Source: Sphingomonas liriopis
Lineage (GTDB): Bacteria > Pseudomonadota > Alphaproteobacteria > Sphingomonadales > Sphingomonadaceae
DNA: 64,000 nt
Assembly (NCBI RefSeq): GCF_024211255.1
Contig: NZ_JAMLDY010000003.1
Coordinates: forward strand, 124,001-188,000
Direction of reading: 5' to 3'
Position 1 is the first letter of the stretch. Every line of letters starts with the position of its first letter. Both the position numbers and the translations under genes were made by a program. This document shows positions 7,866-16,441 of this stretch, piece by piece. The notes below the pieces were generated by a model that saw only the letters and a program-made list of their open reading frames with translations, did no database searches and was not told the origin of the DNA.

Positions 7866-8399
7866 TCACCCCATGTGCCTTTTGTCGAGCTTCCGCGCCA
7901 ACGTCCGCCGGTGCATCCCCAGCCGTCGCGCGGCTTCCGAAATGTTGAAGTCGACGTCCGCCAGCGTCTGGTGGATATGCTCCCATTCCAGCGTCTTGAT
8001 CGAGGTCGGCGGCGCGGGTGCGATCGTCGCGTCGGCGTCGCCGGCGACGCGGGCGAAGGCCGCCTCGATATCATCGGTGTTGGCGGGTTTCGTCAGGTAA
8101 TTGGTCGCGCCCAGCTTGATCGCCTCGACCGCGGTGGCGATGCTGGCGAAGCCGGTGAGGACGACGATCTTGATCTCGGGATCGAGCGCGTGCAGCGCCG
8201 CGACGCAGGTCAGCCCCGACGCGCCGCCCAGCCGCAGGTCGACCACCGCATGGTCGGGGCGGAAGTCGCGCACCGCCGCGTCCAGCCCGTCCGGTCCCGG
8301 CAGCATCGCCACCGCATAGTCCCGCCGCTCGAACGAGCGGCCGAGCGTGCGGGCGAAATTCGCATCGTCCTCGACGATCAGCAGCCGTCGCTGGGTCAT
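7866..8399 (-). CDS. regA: RegA/ActR/PrrA-family response regulator
   Basis: A 177-aa two-component regulator: receiver domain (residues about 1-120: acidic pair EDD, phosphoacceptor Asp in HAVVDLRLGG, conserved Lys in YLTKPA) and a C-terminal Fis-type HTH (NISEAARRLGMHRRTLARKL). The near-invariant RegA recognition helix ending in RTLARKL(D)KR identifies the family, which controls redox-dependent respiration and related functions. It is translated from a start overlapping the sensor kinase gene stop (8396-8399), so kinase and regulator are coupled. Confidence 0.95.
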   Translation of the reverse strand: MTQRRLLIVEDDANFARTLGRSFERRDYAVAMLPGPDGLDAAVRDFRPDHAVVDLRLGGASGLTCVAALHALDPEIKIVVLTGFASIATAVEAIKLGATNYLTKPANTDDIEAAFARVAGDADATIAPAPPTSIKTLEWEHIHQTLADVDFNISEAARRLGMHRRTLARKLDKRHMG

Positions 8400-9679
8400 G
8401 CCGCCGCCTCGAGCGCCAGCGCGTCGATCGGCAGCCGCAGCACCGTTTCCGCGCCGCCGCCCGGCCGGTTGCGCGCGGCCAGCGTGCCGCCCAGCGTGCG
8501 CAGCACGTTGGTGGCGAGGAACAACCCCAGCCCGGCGCCGCGCCGGTCCTTGCTGGTGTTGTACGGCCGCCCCAGACTGGCGAGCACCGCCGCAGGAAAG
8601 CCGCTGCCGTCATCGCCGACCGTCAGCACCAGCGTGTCGCCATCGACCGTCGCGGCGAACACGATGTCCCGCGCGCCGGCCTCGGCGGCATTGTCCAGCA
8701 GATTGGTCAGCACCTGCCCCAGCGCGCGGTCGGCGACGATCGGCCGGTCCTCGCCCAGATCGTCGGCAAAGGCGACGCGCCCGGGCCATGCCGCGACGAT
8801 ACCGGACAGGAAGCGGCGCAGCGTCGTGCGCTCGGGTGCCTCCCCCGTCACCTCGCCCGCGGCGAACAGGATGCCCGACACGATCGTCTTGCAGCGCATC
8901 ACCTCGGCCTGCATCTCGTCGACCTCGGCGGCGAGGCGCGCGTCGCCGCGGATCAGCGGCTCGCCCTTCCAGTCGCCGAGCAGCACCGCGATCGAGGCGA
9001 GCGGCGTCCCCAGCTCATGCGCCGCGCCGCTGGCGAGCAGGCCCATGCGGACGATCTGGTCCTCCTCGACCGCGCGTTCGCGCAGACCCGCGAGATGCGC
9101 GTCGCGCTCACGCAGATTGGCGGCGATGCGCGTGACGAACCACACCAGCAGCACCGCGGCGAGCACGAAATTGCACCACAGGGCCAGCAGATAGGCGGGC
9201 GACAGCGTCGTCGCGAACCACGGCGGCAGCGCCAGCGGCGGGCTGACCAGCGCCACGGTCGCGAAGGCGGCCGACGTCAGCCCGACCAGCGCCCAGCTCG
9301 ACCAGGCGTGAAGCAGCACCGCACCCATCACCACCTGCAACAGGTACAGCGACACGAACGGATTGGTCGCGCCGCCGCTCAGGTACAGCTGCACGCTCAG
9401 CGCGACGACATCGCAGACGAGGGTGGCGAACAGCTGGAAATTGGTCACCGGCCAGTCGGGATGGCCGAGCCAGGTCATCACGTTGACCATGACCAGCGCG
9501 ACCAGCACGACGATCATCGGCGCGATCGGCAGCGCGATGCCGAAGACGTAGTGGACGGTGAGGATCGTCGCGAGCTGTCCACTGACCGCCAGCCAGCGCA
9601 GCAGCACCAGCTGCCGCATGTTGCGCGCCGCGGCATCCTCTGGCGCGGGCGATGGCTGGCGGGTGGCGTGGGGAGGCAT
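8396..9679 (-). CDS. regB: RegB/ActS/PrrB-family redox-sensing histidine kinase
   Basis: A 427-aa membrane kinase. Six hydrophobic segments (about residues 25-190) include the quinone-sensing GGATNPF motif characteristic of RegB. The H-box GAAHELGTPLASI is followed 42 residues later by a single Cys (EVMRCKTIV), close to the spacing of the redox-active Cys of RegB; this match is by position only. The ATPase domain has LLDNAAEAG (N-box), GDDGSGFP and GAGLGLFLA. It phosphorylates the coupled RegA, probably according to quinone-pool redox state. Confidence 0.94.
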   Translation of the reverse strand: MPPHATRQPSPAPEDAAARNMRQLVLLRWLAVSGQLATILTVHYVFGIALPIAPMIVVLVALVMVNVMTWLGHPDWPVTNFQLFATLVCDVVALSVQLYLSGGATNPFVSLYLLQVVMGAVLLHAWSSWALVGLTSAAFATVALVSPPLALPPWFATTLSPAYLLALWCNFVLAAVLLVWFVTRIAANLRERDAHLAGLRERAVEEDQIVRMGLLASGAAHELGTPLASIAVLLGDWKGEPLIRGDARLAAEVDEMQAEVMRCKTIVSGILFAAGEVTGEAPERTTLRRFLSGIVAAWPGRVAFADDLGEDRPIVADRALGQVLTNLLDNAAEAGARDIVFAATVDGDTLVLTVGDDGSGFPAAVLASLGRPYNTSKDRRGAGLGLFLATNVLRTLGGTLAARNRPGGGAETVLRLPIDALALEAAA

Positions 9680-9798
9680 GCGGGGAGTGTAGAGCGGTTT
9701 GCCGGGGAGCGCGATCTATCCTTGCCCCTGCTCTTCCGAGGAGAGCCGTGGCACATGTCTGGCGTTCACGGGGTCCGACCACGCTGCGGCCAACGTCT

Positions 9799-9906
9799 CG
9801 TCACCCCGGACTTGTTCCGGGGTCCACTTGGCGGCGAGGCCTATCGCAGGAAGCTCGATCGATACGCTTGCCGCCCGGTGGACCCCGGAACAAGTCCGGG
9901 GTGACG
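9799..9906. repeat. Class A palindromic repeat, copy 2
   Basis: Outer arms CGTCACCCCGGACTTGTTCC and complementary GGAACAAGTCCGGGGTGACG. The interior has TGGCGGCGAGGC near the left arm. It fills the roughly 300-base space between regB (start 9679, leftward) and the wrbA end (9984). The rest of this space shows no gene. Confidence 0.9.
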
Positions 9907-9983
9907 ACGTGATTTTTGAAGCGTGCCGCCATTCCTACGACGACACCCCACCGCCTCTTGCACGTTGGGGACGAGAAGAAACG

Positions 9984-10583
9984 CTACTTCAGCTTCGCCG
10001 CGGTCTCCGCGATCCGCTTGCCCTGATAGCGCGCGCCGGCAAGCTCCTCCTCGTGCGGCTGGCGCGAACCGTCGCCGGCGGCGATCGTCGTCGCGCCGTA
10101 GGGCGAACCGCCGCGCACCTCGTCGACGCCCATCTGGCCCTGGAAGCCGTAATCCAGCCCGACGATCGTCATCCCGTGGTGCAGCAGATTGGTCAGGATC
10201 GAGAACAACGTCGTCTCCTGCCCGCCATGCTGGCTGGCGGTGGAGGTGAAGGCGCCGCCGACCTTGCCGATCAGCGCGCCCTTCGCCCACAGTCCGCCGG
10301 TCGTGTCCCAGAATGCCGCCATCTGGCTCGGCATGCGGCCATAGCGGGTCGGCGCGCCGACGATGATCGCGTCGTAGTGCGCCAGCGCATCGGCGCCTTC
10401 GATCTCGGCGTGCGCGGTGTCGGTCTTGAAATGCGCCGCCTTGGCGACCTCGGCTGGCGCGGTCTCGGCGACGCGGCGGATGTCGACTTCGGCGCCGCCC
10501 GCGCGCGCGCCCTCGGCGACGGCATCCGCCATTTGCTCGATATGGCCGTAGGACGAATAATAGAGCACCAGAACCTTGGTCAT
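9984..10583 (-). CDS. wrbA: NAD(P)H:quinone oxidoreductase WrbA
   Basis: A 199-aa flavodoxin-fold FMN enzyme that reduces quinones by two electrons in the cytosol, avoiding semiquinone radicals. The phosphate-binding loop is at the N-terminus ([20 protein letters not shown]). FMN-contact segments are [16 protein letters not shown] and [13 protein letters not shown], and [14 protein letters not shown] is diagnostic of WrbA. The length is that of the family. The gene diverges from a LysR-type regulator 123 bases away, which is its most likely controller. Confidence 0.95.
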   Translation of the reverse strand: MTKVLVLYYSSYGHIEQMADAVAEGARAGGAEVDIRRVAETAPAEVAKAAHFKTDTAHAEIEGADALAHYDAIIVGAPTRYGRMPSQMAAFWDTTGGLWAKGALIGKVGGAFTSTASQHGGQETTLFSILTNLLHHGMTIVGLDYGFQGQMGVDEVRGGSPYGATTIAAGDGSRQPHEEELAGARYQGKRIAETAAKLK

Positions 10584-10706
10584 GCGAACGTCTCCACCTC
10601 GGGGTTTCCGCCAAGATGGTCGCTGCCGATCATCCCGTAAACGGAAACGCTGGAAACCGATCGTTTCCGCGCTAGGTTCCTCCCGACCGGCTGGAGGACC
10701 CTTGCG

Positions 10707-11618
10707 ATGCGACTACCCGATCTGGAGGCCTGGGCGATCTTCGCCGCGGTCGTCGAGCATCGCTCGTTCAGCGGCGCCGCCGATGCGATCGGCCTCAGCA
10801 AGGCGACGGTGTCGAAGGCGATCACCCGGCTGGAGGCGCATATCGGCCAGTCGCTGTTTCATCGCACCTCGCGCCGGCTCGCGCTCACCGAGGCGGGCAA
10901 GCCACTGGCACAGCACGCCGCGCGCATCCTTGCCGAGGCGGAGGCCGCCGAAGAAGCGGCGCGCGATGCCGCCAGCGCGCCGACGGGGCGCGTCCGCCTC
11001 GCGGCGCCGATGAGCTTCGGGGTCCGCAACGTCGCGCCGCTGCTCGCGACGTTTCTCGCCGCGCATCCGGGCGTCGAGATCGACCTGCATTGCTCCGACG
11101 CGCGGGTCGATATCGTCGCCGAGGGGTTCGACGTCGCGCTGCGTATCGGCGACCTGCCCGACAGCAGCCTGCGCGCGCGCCGCCTGTGCGACATCGCAAC
11201 GCATCTGGTCGCCGCGCCGGCCTATCTCGCCGCGCACGGCACTCCGACGCATGCGGCGGCGCTCTCGGCACACCGCTTCCTCGGCTATTCCAACATCCTC
11301 GGGCTATGGCGCTTCCAGCATGCCGACGGCAGCGACGTCGCGATCCGTCCGCAGGGGCCGCTGACCGCGAACAGCGGCGAGGCGCTGCTCCCCGCGCTCA
11401 TCGCCGGCCTCGGCATCGCGCGGCTGCCGGGCTTCATCGTCGGGCCGCATATCAGCAGCGGCGCAGTGGTCGAGATCCTGCCTGACTGGGCACCGGACCC
11501 GGTCGGCCTCCACATCCTGACCCCGCCCAGCGCGCTGCGCCCGGCGCGGGTCGAGGCGCTGATCGCCTTCCTCTCCGCCCATCTGCGCGATCCGTGTGCC
11601 GAGGCTCGGGCTGCTTGA
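10707..11618 (+). CDS. LysR-family transcriptional regulator
   Basis: A 303-aa regulator with an N-terminal winged HTH ([20 protein letters not shown], then [20 protein letters not shown]) and a periplasmic-binding-like effector domain starting near residue 90 ([20 protein letters not shown]). This belongs to the group with short effector-binding C-termini often linked to quinone or aldehyde stress genes. It is divergent from wrbA with a 123-base intergenic region, the standard LysR layout for control of the neighbour and itself. The effector is unknown. A class B repeat follows the stop. Confidence 0.9.
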   Translation: MRLPDLEAWAIFAAVVEHRSFSGAADAIGLSKATVSKAITRLEAHIGQSLFHRTSRRLALTEAGKPLAQHAARILAEAEAAEEAARDAASAPTGRVRLAAPMSFGVRNVAPLLATFLAAHPGVEIDLHCSDARVDIVAEGFDVALRIGDLPDSSLRARRLCDIATHLVAAPAYLAAHGTPTHAAALSAHRFLGYSNILGLWRFQHADGSDVAIRPQGPLTANSGEALLPALIAGLGIARLPGFIVGPHISSGAVVEILPDWAPDPVGLHILTPPSALRPARVEALIAFLSAHLRDPCAEARAA

Positions 11619-11626
11619 TGGATGGC

Positions 11627-11717
11627 CCGTTCGTGCTGAGCCTGTCGAAGCACTCGGTTCCACAATCACGGTCATCGATCGTGGAAGCGAGCCCTTCGAC
11701 AGGCTCAGCACGAACGG
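11627..11717. repeat. Class B palindromic repeat, copy 2
   Basis: CCGTTCGTGCTGAGCCTGTC at the left and its complement GACAGGCTCAGCACGAACGG at the right, with about 50 bases between. It sits between the convergent LysR and SDR genes and may fold into a stable hairpin at both transcript ends. Confidence 0.9.
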
Positions 11718-11736
11718 TGGGGCTTTGCGCCGTGGA

Positions 11737-12489
11737 TCAGGCGTTCCGCGCCACCTGAAACCCCGCGAACGACTGGCTGACCGGCATCAGCTCCAGCCGG
11801 TTGACGTTGAGGTGCGGCGGCAGCGTCGCGACCCACAGCATGGTCTCGGCGATATCCTCTGCGGTCATCGGGTCGGCGCCCTTGTACAGCGCGTCGGAGG
11901 CCGCCTGGTCGCCGTGGTTGCGGACCTTGGTGAACTCCGTCTCGACCATCCCCGGCTCGATCGAGGTGACGCGCACGCCCTTGCCGTGCAGGTCTGACCG
12001 CAGGCCGAGCGAGAATTGCTCGACGAACGCCTTGGTCCCGCCATAGACGTTGCCGCCGGTGTACGGATAGGTCGCGGCGACCGACGACAGGTTGATGATC
12101 GCTCCCTTGCGTTCGACCAGCCCGGGCAGCAGCCGGTGCGTCAACGCGACGAGCGCGGTGACGTTGGTCGCGATCATCGTTCGCCAGTCGGTCAGGCTCG
12201 CCTCCTGCGCCGGCTTGGTGCCGAGCGCGAGGCCGGCGTTGTTGATGAGCAGGTCGATTCCCCGCCATTCCGCGGGCAAATCGGCCAGCGCCCGATCGAC
12301 CGCCGCATCGTCGGCGACATCGAAGGCGAGCGTGTGCACCGCATCCGCGCCCAGTTCGTCGACCAGCGCCGCCAGCCGGTCGGCACGCCGCCCGGTCGCG
12401 ATCACCCGCCAGCCGGCGCCGACGAATTCACGGACGGCGGCGGCGCCGATGCCGGAGGTGGCACCGGTGATGAAGGCGGTCTGGGTCAT
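11737..12489 (-). CDS. Short-chain dehydrogenase (YdfG-like SDR)
   Basis: A 250-aa classical SDR. I use ATG 12489, which gives the usual N-terminal MTQTAFITGATSGIG with the TGxxxGIG dinucleotide loop; the longer upstream frame is Arg-rich and unlikely. NNAG is present (LLINNAGLALG), the catalytic Ser is in INLSSVAA, and the Tyr/Lys pair is in VYGGTKAFVEQ. GRRADRL suggests NADP preference. Closest in style to YdfG-type 3-hydroxy acid dehydrogenases; the substrate is uncertain. Confidence 0.9.
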   Translation of the reverse strand: MTQTAFITGATSGIGAAAVREFVGAGWRVIATGRRADRLAALVDELGADAVHTLAFDVADDAAVDRALADLPAEWRGIDLLINNAGLALGTKPAQEASLTDWRTMIATNVTALVALTHRLLPGLVERKGAIINLSSVAATYPYTGGNVYGGTKAFVEQFSLGLRSDLHGKGVRVTSIEPGMVETEFTKVRNHGDQAASDALYKGADPMTAEDIAETMLWVATLPPHLNVNRLELMPVSQSFAGFQVARNA

Positions 12490-12595
12490 GGGATCTCTCG
12501 AATCGCGGAACGTCCGCCGCCTGATGCCGCGGCGGCGACGCCTTGCCAACGATCATGAGGGCGGTGGGCTCCGCGAGGTCGTCCAAGCGCTGACA

Positions 12596-12834
12596 ATTCC
12601 TCCCCCGCCAAGGCAGGGCTATCGCATATGGCCGATCGGCTGGCGTCACGGCTTTTGCTCCGTCACCCCGGACGTGTTCCGGGGTCGACTGTTCGGCAAG
12701 CGTGAAGCCGGAGCCTCTTGTCCTACGCTTGCGGCCCGGTGGACTCCGGAACACGTCCGGGGTGACGGGGGATTTTGGGCAGTCGGTCAATTATGCGATC
12801 ATATGCGACAGCTTGCCCGCCAGGAGGAGGAGTT
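12596..12834. repeat. Composite inverted repeat containing a class A core (copy 3)
   Basis: The class A core, in an A2 subtype with GTTCGGCAAGCG, spans 12661-12767. It is flanked outside by a second, mutually inverted pair: the left flank at 12596-12629 includes GCTATCGCATAT, and the right flank at 12792-12834 includes ATATGCGACAGC followed by GCCCGCCAGGAGGAGGAG. The 12490-12843 space holds nothing else recognisable. A sister composite is at 21131-21369. Confidence 0.75.
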
Positions 12835-12843
12835 TGACGCGAT

Positions 12844-12978
12844 TCAGTCCCCGCGTCCCTCGGCCTCGCGCCCCTTGGCGGTGGCGGCCTTCATCGCGCG
12901 ATAGAGGCGGACGTTGAGGCCGATGAGCATCACCAGCGCGAGGCCGGTGATGACGGCGACCGCAGTCCAGCCCTTCAC
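12844..12978 (-). CDS. 44-aa single-pass membrane protein coupled to dxs
   Basis: A short frame beginning with a GTG whose bases overlap the dxs stop (GTGA) and reading [20 protein letters not shown], followed by a basic tail ([20 protein letters not shown]). It encodes one transmembrane helix with a positive cytoplasmic tail. Start-stop overlap, a clean stop and the amphipathic composition support translation. No family is recognised, and a role with DXS is only suggested by coupling. Confidence 0.6.
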   Translation of the reverse strand: MKGWTAVAVITGLALVMLIGLNVRLYRAMKAATAKGREAEGRGD

Positions 12979-14900
12979 GCGCGCGCGCCTTCGGTGACCT
13001 CGGTGCTGTTGTGGCGCAGCGTCTTCAGCACGGTCTGGACGATGTGATCGGCATCGAGCCCGGCCTCGGCATATTGCTTCTCGGGCTTGTCCTGATCCTG
13101 GAAGGCGTCGGGCAGGCGCATCGTACGCAGCTTTAGGCCGCCGTCGATCAGCCCCTCGTCGCTCGCCAGCGTCAGCACATGCGCGCCGAAGCCGCCGACC
13201 GCGCCCTCCTCGATCGTCACCGCGACCTCGTGGCTGGTCAGCAGGCGGCGGATCAGTGCCTCGTCCAACGGCTTGGCGAAGCGCAGGTCGGCGACGGTGG
13301 TCGACAGCCCCTTCGCCTCGAGTATCTCGGCGGCCTTCAGCGCCTCCTCCAGCCGCGTGCCGAGCGACAGGATGGCGACCGTCTTGCCCTCGCGGACGAT
13401 CCGGCCCTTGCCGATCTCCAGCCGCTGCGGGACTTGTGGAAGCGCTACGCCGGTGCCGGCACCACGCGGATAGCGCACGGCGATCGGGCCACTGTCATGG
13501 ACCGCGGCAGTGTGCGTCATATGGACCAGCTCGGCCTCGTCCGCCGCCGCCATCACGACGAAATTGGGGAGCGTCGCCAGATAGGTGACGTCGAACGACC
13601 CGGCGTGCGTCGCGCCGTCGGCGCCGACCAGCCCGGCGCGGTCGATCGCGAAGCGCACCGGCAGGTTCTGGATCGCGACGTCGTGCACGACCTGGTCATA
13701 GGCGCGCTGGAGGAAGGTCGAATAGATCGCGCAGAACGGCCGCATCCCCTGCGCGGCGAGGCCGGCGGCGAAGGTAACGGCATGCTGTTCGGCGATGCCG
13801 ACGTCGAAGGCACGGTCGGGGAAGGCCTTGGCGAAGCGGTCAACGCCGGTGCCCGACGGCATCGCCGCGGTGATCGCGACGATCGTGGAATCGCGCTTGC
13901 CCTCCTCGATCAGCGCGTCGCCGAAGACGTTCTGGTATTGCGGCGGCCCCGGCGGCGCCTTGGCCTGCGCGCCGGTGATGACGTCGAACTTCTGGACGCC
14001 ATGATATTTGTCCGCCGCCGCCTCGGCCGGGGCATAGCCCTTGCCCTTCTTGGTGACGACGTGGACCAGGATCGGACCTTCCTCGGCGTCGCGGACGTTC
14101 TCCAGCACCGGGATCAGATGATCGAGGTTATGACCGTCGATCGGGCCGACGTAATAGAAGCCCAGCTCCTCGAACAGCGTGCCGCCCATCGTCATGCCGC
14201 GGGCGAATTCGTCGGTCTTGCGCGCCGCCTGATGGAAGGGGCGCGGCAGGCGACGGGCGAATTTCTTCAGGATCTCGCGGATGCCGAGGAATTCGCGGCT
14301 CGACACGATGCGCGACAGATAGGCCGACAGCCCGCCGACCGGCGGCGCGATCGACATGTCGTTGTCGTTGAGGATGACGACCAGCCGGCTACCCGCCTGT
14401 TCGGCGTTGTTCATCGCCTCGTACGCCATGCCCGCGGACATCGATCCGTCGCCGATCACCGCGATGCCGCGCCCGGGTGTGCCGGCCAGCTTGTTGGCGA
14501 CCGCGAAGCCCAGCGCCGCGGAGATCGAGGTCGAGCTGTGCGCCGCGCCGAACGGATCGTATTCGCTCTCGCTACGCTTGGTGAAGCCACTGAGGCCGCC
14601 GCCCTGACGCAAAGTACGGATACGGTCGCGGCGGCCGGTCAGGATCTTGTGCGGATAGCATTGGTGGCCGACGTCCCACACCAGCCGGTCGCGCGGCGTG
14701 TCGAAGACGTAATGGATCGCTGTGGTCAGCTCGACGACGCCGAGCCCTGAACCGAGGTGACCGCCGGTGGTGCCGACCGCCGAAATCGTCTCCTGCCGCA
14801 GCTCGTCGGCGAGCTGGCGGAGCTGTTCGGGCTTCAGTTTTCGCAGCTCTTCCGGCGTGTTGACGGTATCGAGCAGCGGCGTAGCGGGTAATTCGGCCAT
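12975..14900 (-). CDS. dxs: 1-deoxy-D-xylulose-5-phosphate synthase
   Basis: A 641-aa thiamine-diphosphate enzyme that condenses pyruvate and glyceraldehyde-3-phosphate, the first step of the MEP isoprenoid pathway. The N-terminal TPP-binding domain has [17 protein letters not shown] and [18 protein letters not shown] (GDG...NN). A central transketolase pyrimidine domain shows [18 protein letters not shown] with the catalytic Glu, and [19 protein letters not shown]. The C-terminal domain has [11 protein letters not shown]. The length is typical. Isoprenoid supply would feed carotenoids and ubiquinone. Confidence 0.98.
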   Translation of the reverse strand: MAELPATPLLDTVNTPEELRKLKPEQLRQLADELRQETISAVGTTGGHLGSGLGVVELTTAIHYVFDTPRDRLVWDVGHQCYPHKILTGRRDRIRTLRQGGGLSGFTKRSESEYDPFGAAHSSTSISAALGFAVANKLAGTPGRGIAVIGDGSMSAGMAYEAMNNAEQAGSRLVVILNDNDMSIAPPVGGLSAYLSRIVSSREFLGIREILKKFARRLPRPFHQAARKTDEFARGMTMGGTLFEELGFYYVGPIDGHNLDHLIPVLENVRDAEEGPILVHVVTKKGKGYAPAEAAADKYHGVQKFDVITGAQAKAPPGPPQYQNVFGDALIEEGKRDSTIVAITAAMPSGTGVDRFAKAFPDRAFDVGIAEQHAVTFAAGLAAQGMRPFCAIYSTFLQRAYDQVVHDVAIQNLPVRFAIDRAGLVGADGATHAGSFDVTYLATLPNFVVMAAADEAELVHMTHTAAVHDSGPIAVRYPRGAGTGVALPQVPQRLEIGKGRIVREGKTVAILSLGTRLEEALKAAEILEAKGLSTTVADLRFAKPLDEALIRRLLTSHEVAVTIEEGAVGGFGAHVLTLASDEGLIDGGLKLRTMRLPDAFQDQDKPEKQYAEAGLDADHIVQTVLKTLRHNSTEVTEGARA

Positions 14901-14953
14901 CGCGCCCGTCTACGCGCTTGCAATCACGCTGTCGATTGGGCCCGCACCGAGGT

Positions 14954-15421
14954 TCAGGCGCAATCGGCGCATTTGCCACGCACCTCGATCACCGGACGAA
15001 CCGGCAGGAATCCAGCGGCTTGCGCCGCGCTCCTGACGCCGCGCGTCACGACGTCGTCGTCGAGGTGCACCGTCTGTCCACAGGAATCGCACACCAGGAA
15101 GATGCAGTCGTGCAGGCAATCGGGATGCGCGTTGGCGACATAGGCGTTCGAGCTTTCGACCTTGCGCGCGAGGTTCGCGGCGACGAACACGTCGAGGATG
15201 CGATAGATGCTGTTGGCGGCGACGCGGCGGCCCTCGCTCTTCGACAGCGCCTCGGCGATGTCATAGGCGCTGGCGGGCTTGGCGAAGGCGGCGAGCGCCT
15301 CGAACACGTTGGCGCGCATCTGCGTCCATTGTTCGCCGGATTTCTCCAGCGTCGCCTGCGCGGCCTTCATCAAGTCGGCGCCCTGCGGCTCGTGGTGGTC
15401 GTGATGCGCGTGGGATGCCAT
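14954..15421 (-). CDS. zur: Fur-family regulator, Zur-like
   Basis: A 155-aa Fur-type repressor with a His-rich start (ASHAHHDHHEPQ), a winged helix (SAYDIAEALSKSEGRRVAAN, then SIYRILDVFVAANLA) and a metal-binding dimerisation domain with two CxxC pairs (CDSC, CADC) for a structural zinc plus a Cys/His cluster HPDCLHDCIF. The latter and the VHLDDDV segment fit Zur better than Fur. It is downstream of a MerC-domain gene preceded by a good Zur-box match, so zinc control of its own operon is likely. Zur rather than Fur or PerR is inferred from these features. Confidence 0.82.
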   Translation of the reverse strand: MASHAHHDHHEPQGADLMKAAQATLEKSGEQWTQMRANVFEALAAFAKPASAYDIAEALSKSEGRRVAANSIYRILDVFVAANLARKVESSNAYVANAHPDCLHDCIFLVCDSCGQTVHLDDDVVTRGVRSAAQAAGFLPVRPVIEVRGKCADCA

Positions 15422-15462
15422 GCCGCAAATTTAGGGCGTCGCCGCGCCTGCGACAAGCGGCG

Positions 15463-15855
15463 TCAGATCACCGCGCGACGGTTGAGGTCGTGCCCGAAGG
15501 CGAGCAGCCCGACGCCGATCACCGTCCACAGCGTCTCCGCCCCGCCGCCGCCCTCGTGCGGCAGCGTCATCGCCCCTGCCATGATGCCGAGCCCGAACGC
15601 GCCCATCGACGCCGGCATGACATAGCCATGCTCCATCACGCCGCGCCCCAGCGCGATCGCGCCGAGCACGATCGCGATCGTCAGGCCGACTTCGTGGAAG
15701 ATCGGGTTGAGCAGCAGCCCGCCGGCGGCAGACAGCATCGCCAGCAACACTGCGCTCGCGAGACAATGGACGACGCACAACCCCGACAGCGCGATCGCGG
15801 CGCGATCGAGCCAGGCCCAGCCGAAGCGGCGTACGAAGTGGGTCGCATGTGCCAT
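15463..15855 (-). CDS. MerC-domain membrane protein
   Basis: A 130-aa protein with four hydrophobic segments and the MerC-type signature Cys pair with His, LCVVHCLA, in the first helix (about residues 27-33). MerC proteins carry mercury across the inner membrane. Chromosomal MerC-domain proteins without mer genes, placed beside Zur, more probably handle zinc; that is inference. It is the first gene of a two-gene operon with zur (41-base gap). A near-palindromic Zur-box-like sequence lies 31-47 bases before the start. Confidence 0.85.
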   Translation of the reverse strand: MAHATHFVRRFGWAWLDRAAIALSGLCVVHCLASAVLLAMLSAAGGLLLNPIFHEVGLTIAIVLGAIALGRGVMEHGYVMPASMGAFGLGIMAGAMTLPHEGGGGAETLWTVIGVGLLAFGHDLNRRAVI

Positions 15856-15885
15856 CCGTGGCGACCATCTAGGACGATTGCCGAC

Positions 15886-15902
15886 AGGTTACAATATCAC
15901 AT
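15886..15902. promoter_or_regulatory. Candidate Zur operator before merC-zur
   Basis: AGGTTACAATATCACAT matches the palindromic Zur box known from alphaproteobacteria (core GTTATAATATAAC) at 11 of 13 core positions, and 14 of 17 including flanks. It is in the intergenic space upstream of the MerC-domain gene, at repressor distance from the start. The consensus is from memory; binding is not shown. Confidence 0.6.
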
Positions 15903-15999
15903 CCAATCAACCACGACACTTTTCGGACGGCAACCCGTTGCCGCCATCCACCGTCGCTGGCATCGTCGCCTGCAGCCATCCCGAAAGGAGCGATGTCCC

Positions 16000-16401
16000 A
16001 TGGCCGCCCCGCGTGCGGAAAAACCGGAATCGCAACCCGCCGACCCGACTGCCGTACCCGACGACTGGCGCAGCCGGATGCTGGCGCGGGTTGGGCACCT
16101 CATCCGCCAAGCCGCGCCGGATGTCGTCGAGGAGGTCAAATGGCGCAAGCCGACCAATCCCGATGGGGTCCCGGTCTGGTCCTGCCATGGCATGATATGC
16201 ACGGGCGAGCGGTACAAGGACAAGGTGAAGCTGACGTTCGCGCGGGGCGCCGCACTGGCCGACCCCGCCGCGCTCTTCAACGCGGGGCTGGATGGCGGGA
16301 CGCGCCGGGCGATCGACCTGCGCGCCGGCGACCGGCTCGACGAGGAGGCGTTCGTCGCACTGGTCCGCGCCGCCGCAGCGCTGAACGCGGCGCGTGCGTG
16401 A
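16000..16401 (+). CDS. DUF1801 domain protein
   Basis: A 133-aa protein with the YdhG-like DUF1801 fold: an N-terminal helix pair ending in LIRQAAPDVVEEVKWRKP, then VWSCHGMICTGERYKDKVKL and TFARGAALADPAALFN. DUF1801 proteins are small cytoplasmic proteins related to frataxin-like folds; their biochemical role is unsettled. The start ATG 16000 follows AAAGGAG at a good distance. It diverges from the MerC-zur operon, so the Zur-box candidate lies about 100 bases upstream of this gene as well. Confidence 0.85.
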   Translation: MAAPRAEKPESQPADPTAVPDDWRSRMLARVGHLIRQAAPDVVEEVKWRKPTNPDGVPVWSCHGMICTGERYKDKVKLTFARGAALADPAALFNAGLDGGTRRAIDLRAGDRLDEEAFVALVRAAAALNAARA

Positions 16402-16441
16402 CACAGGCCATCGCTGCTGGCGGGGCTGCGCCGATCGGCCT

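Noticed and set aside
14896-14953. Replication origin or DnaA boxes near dxs or dnaX
   Set aside because: No cluster of TTATCCACA-type boxes or AT-rich unwinding region is seen in the intergenic spaces.
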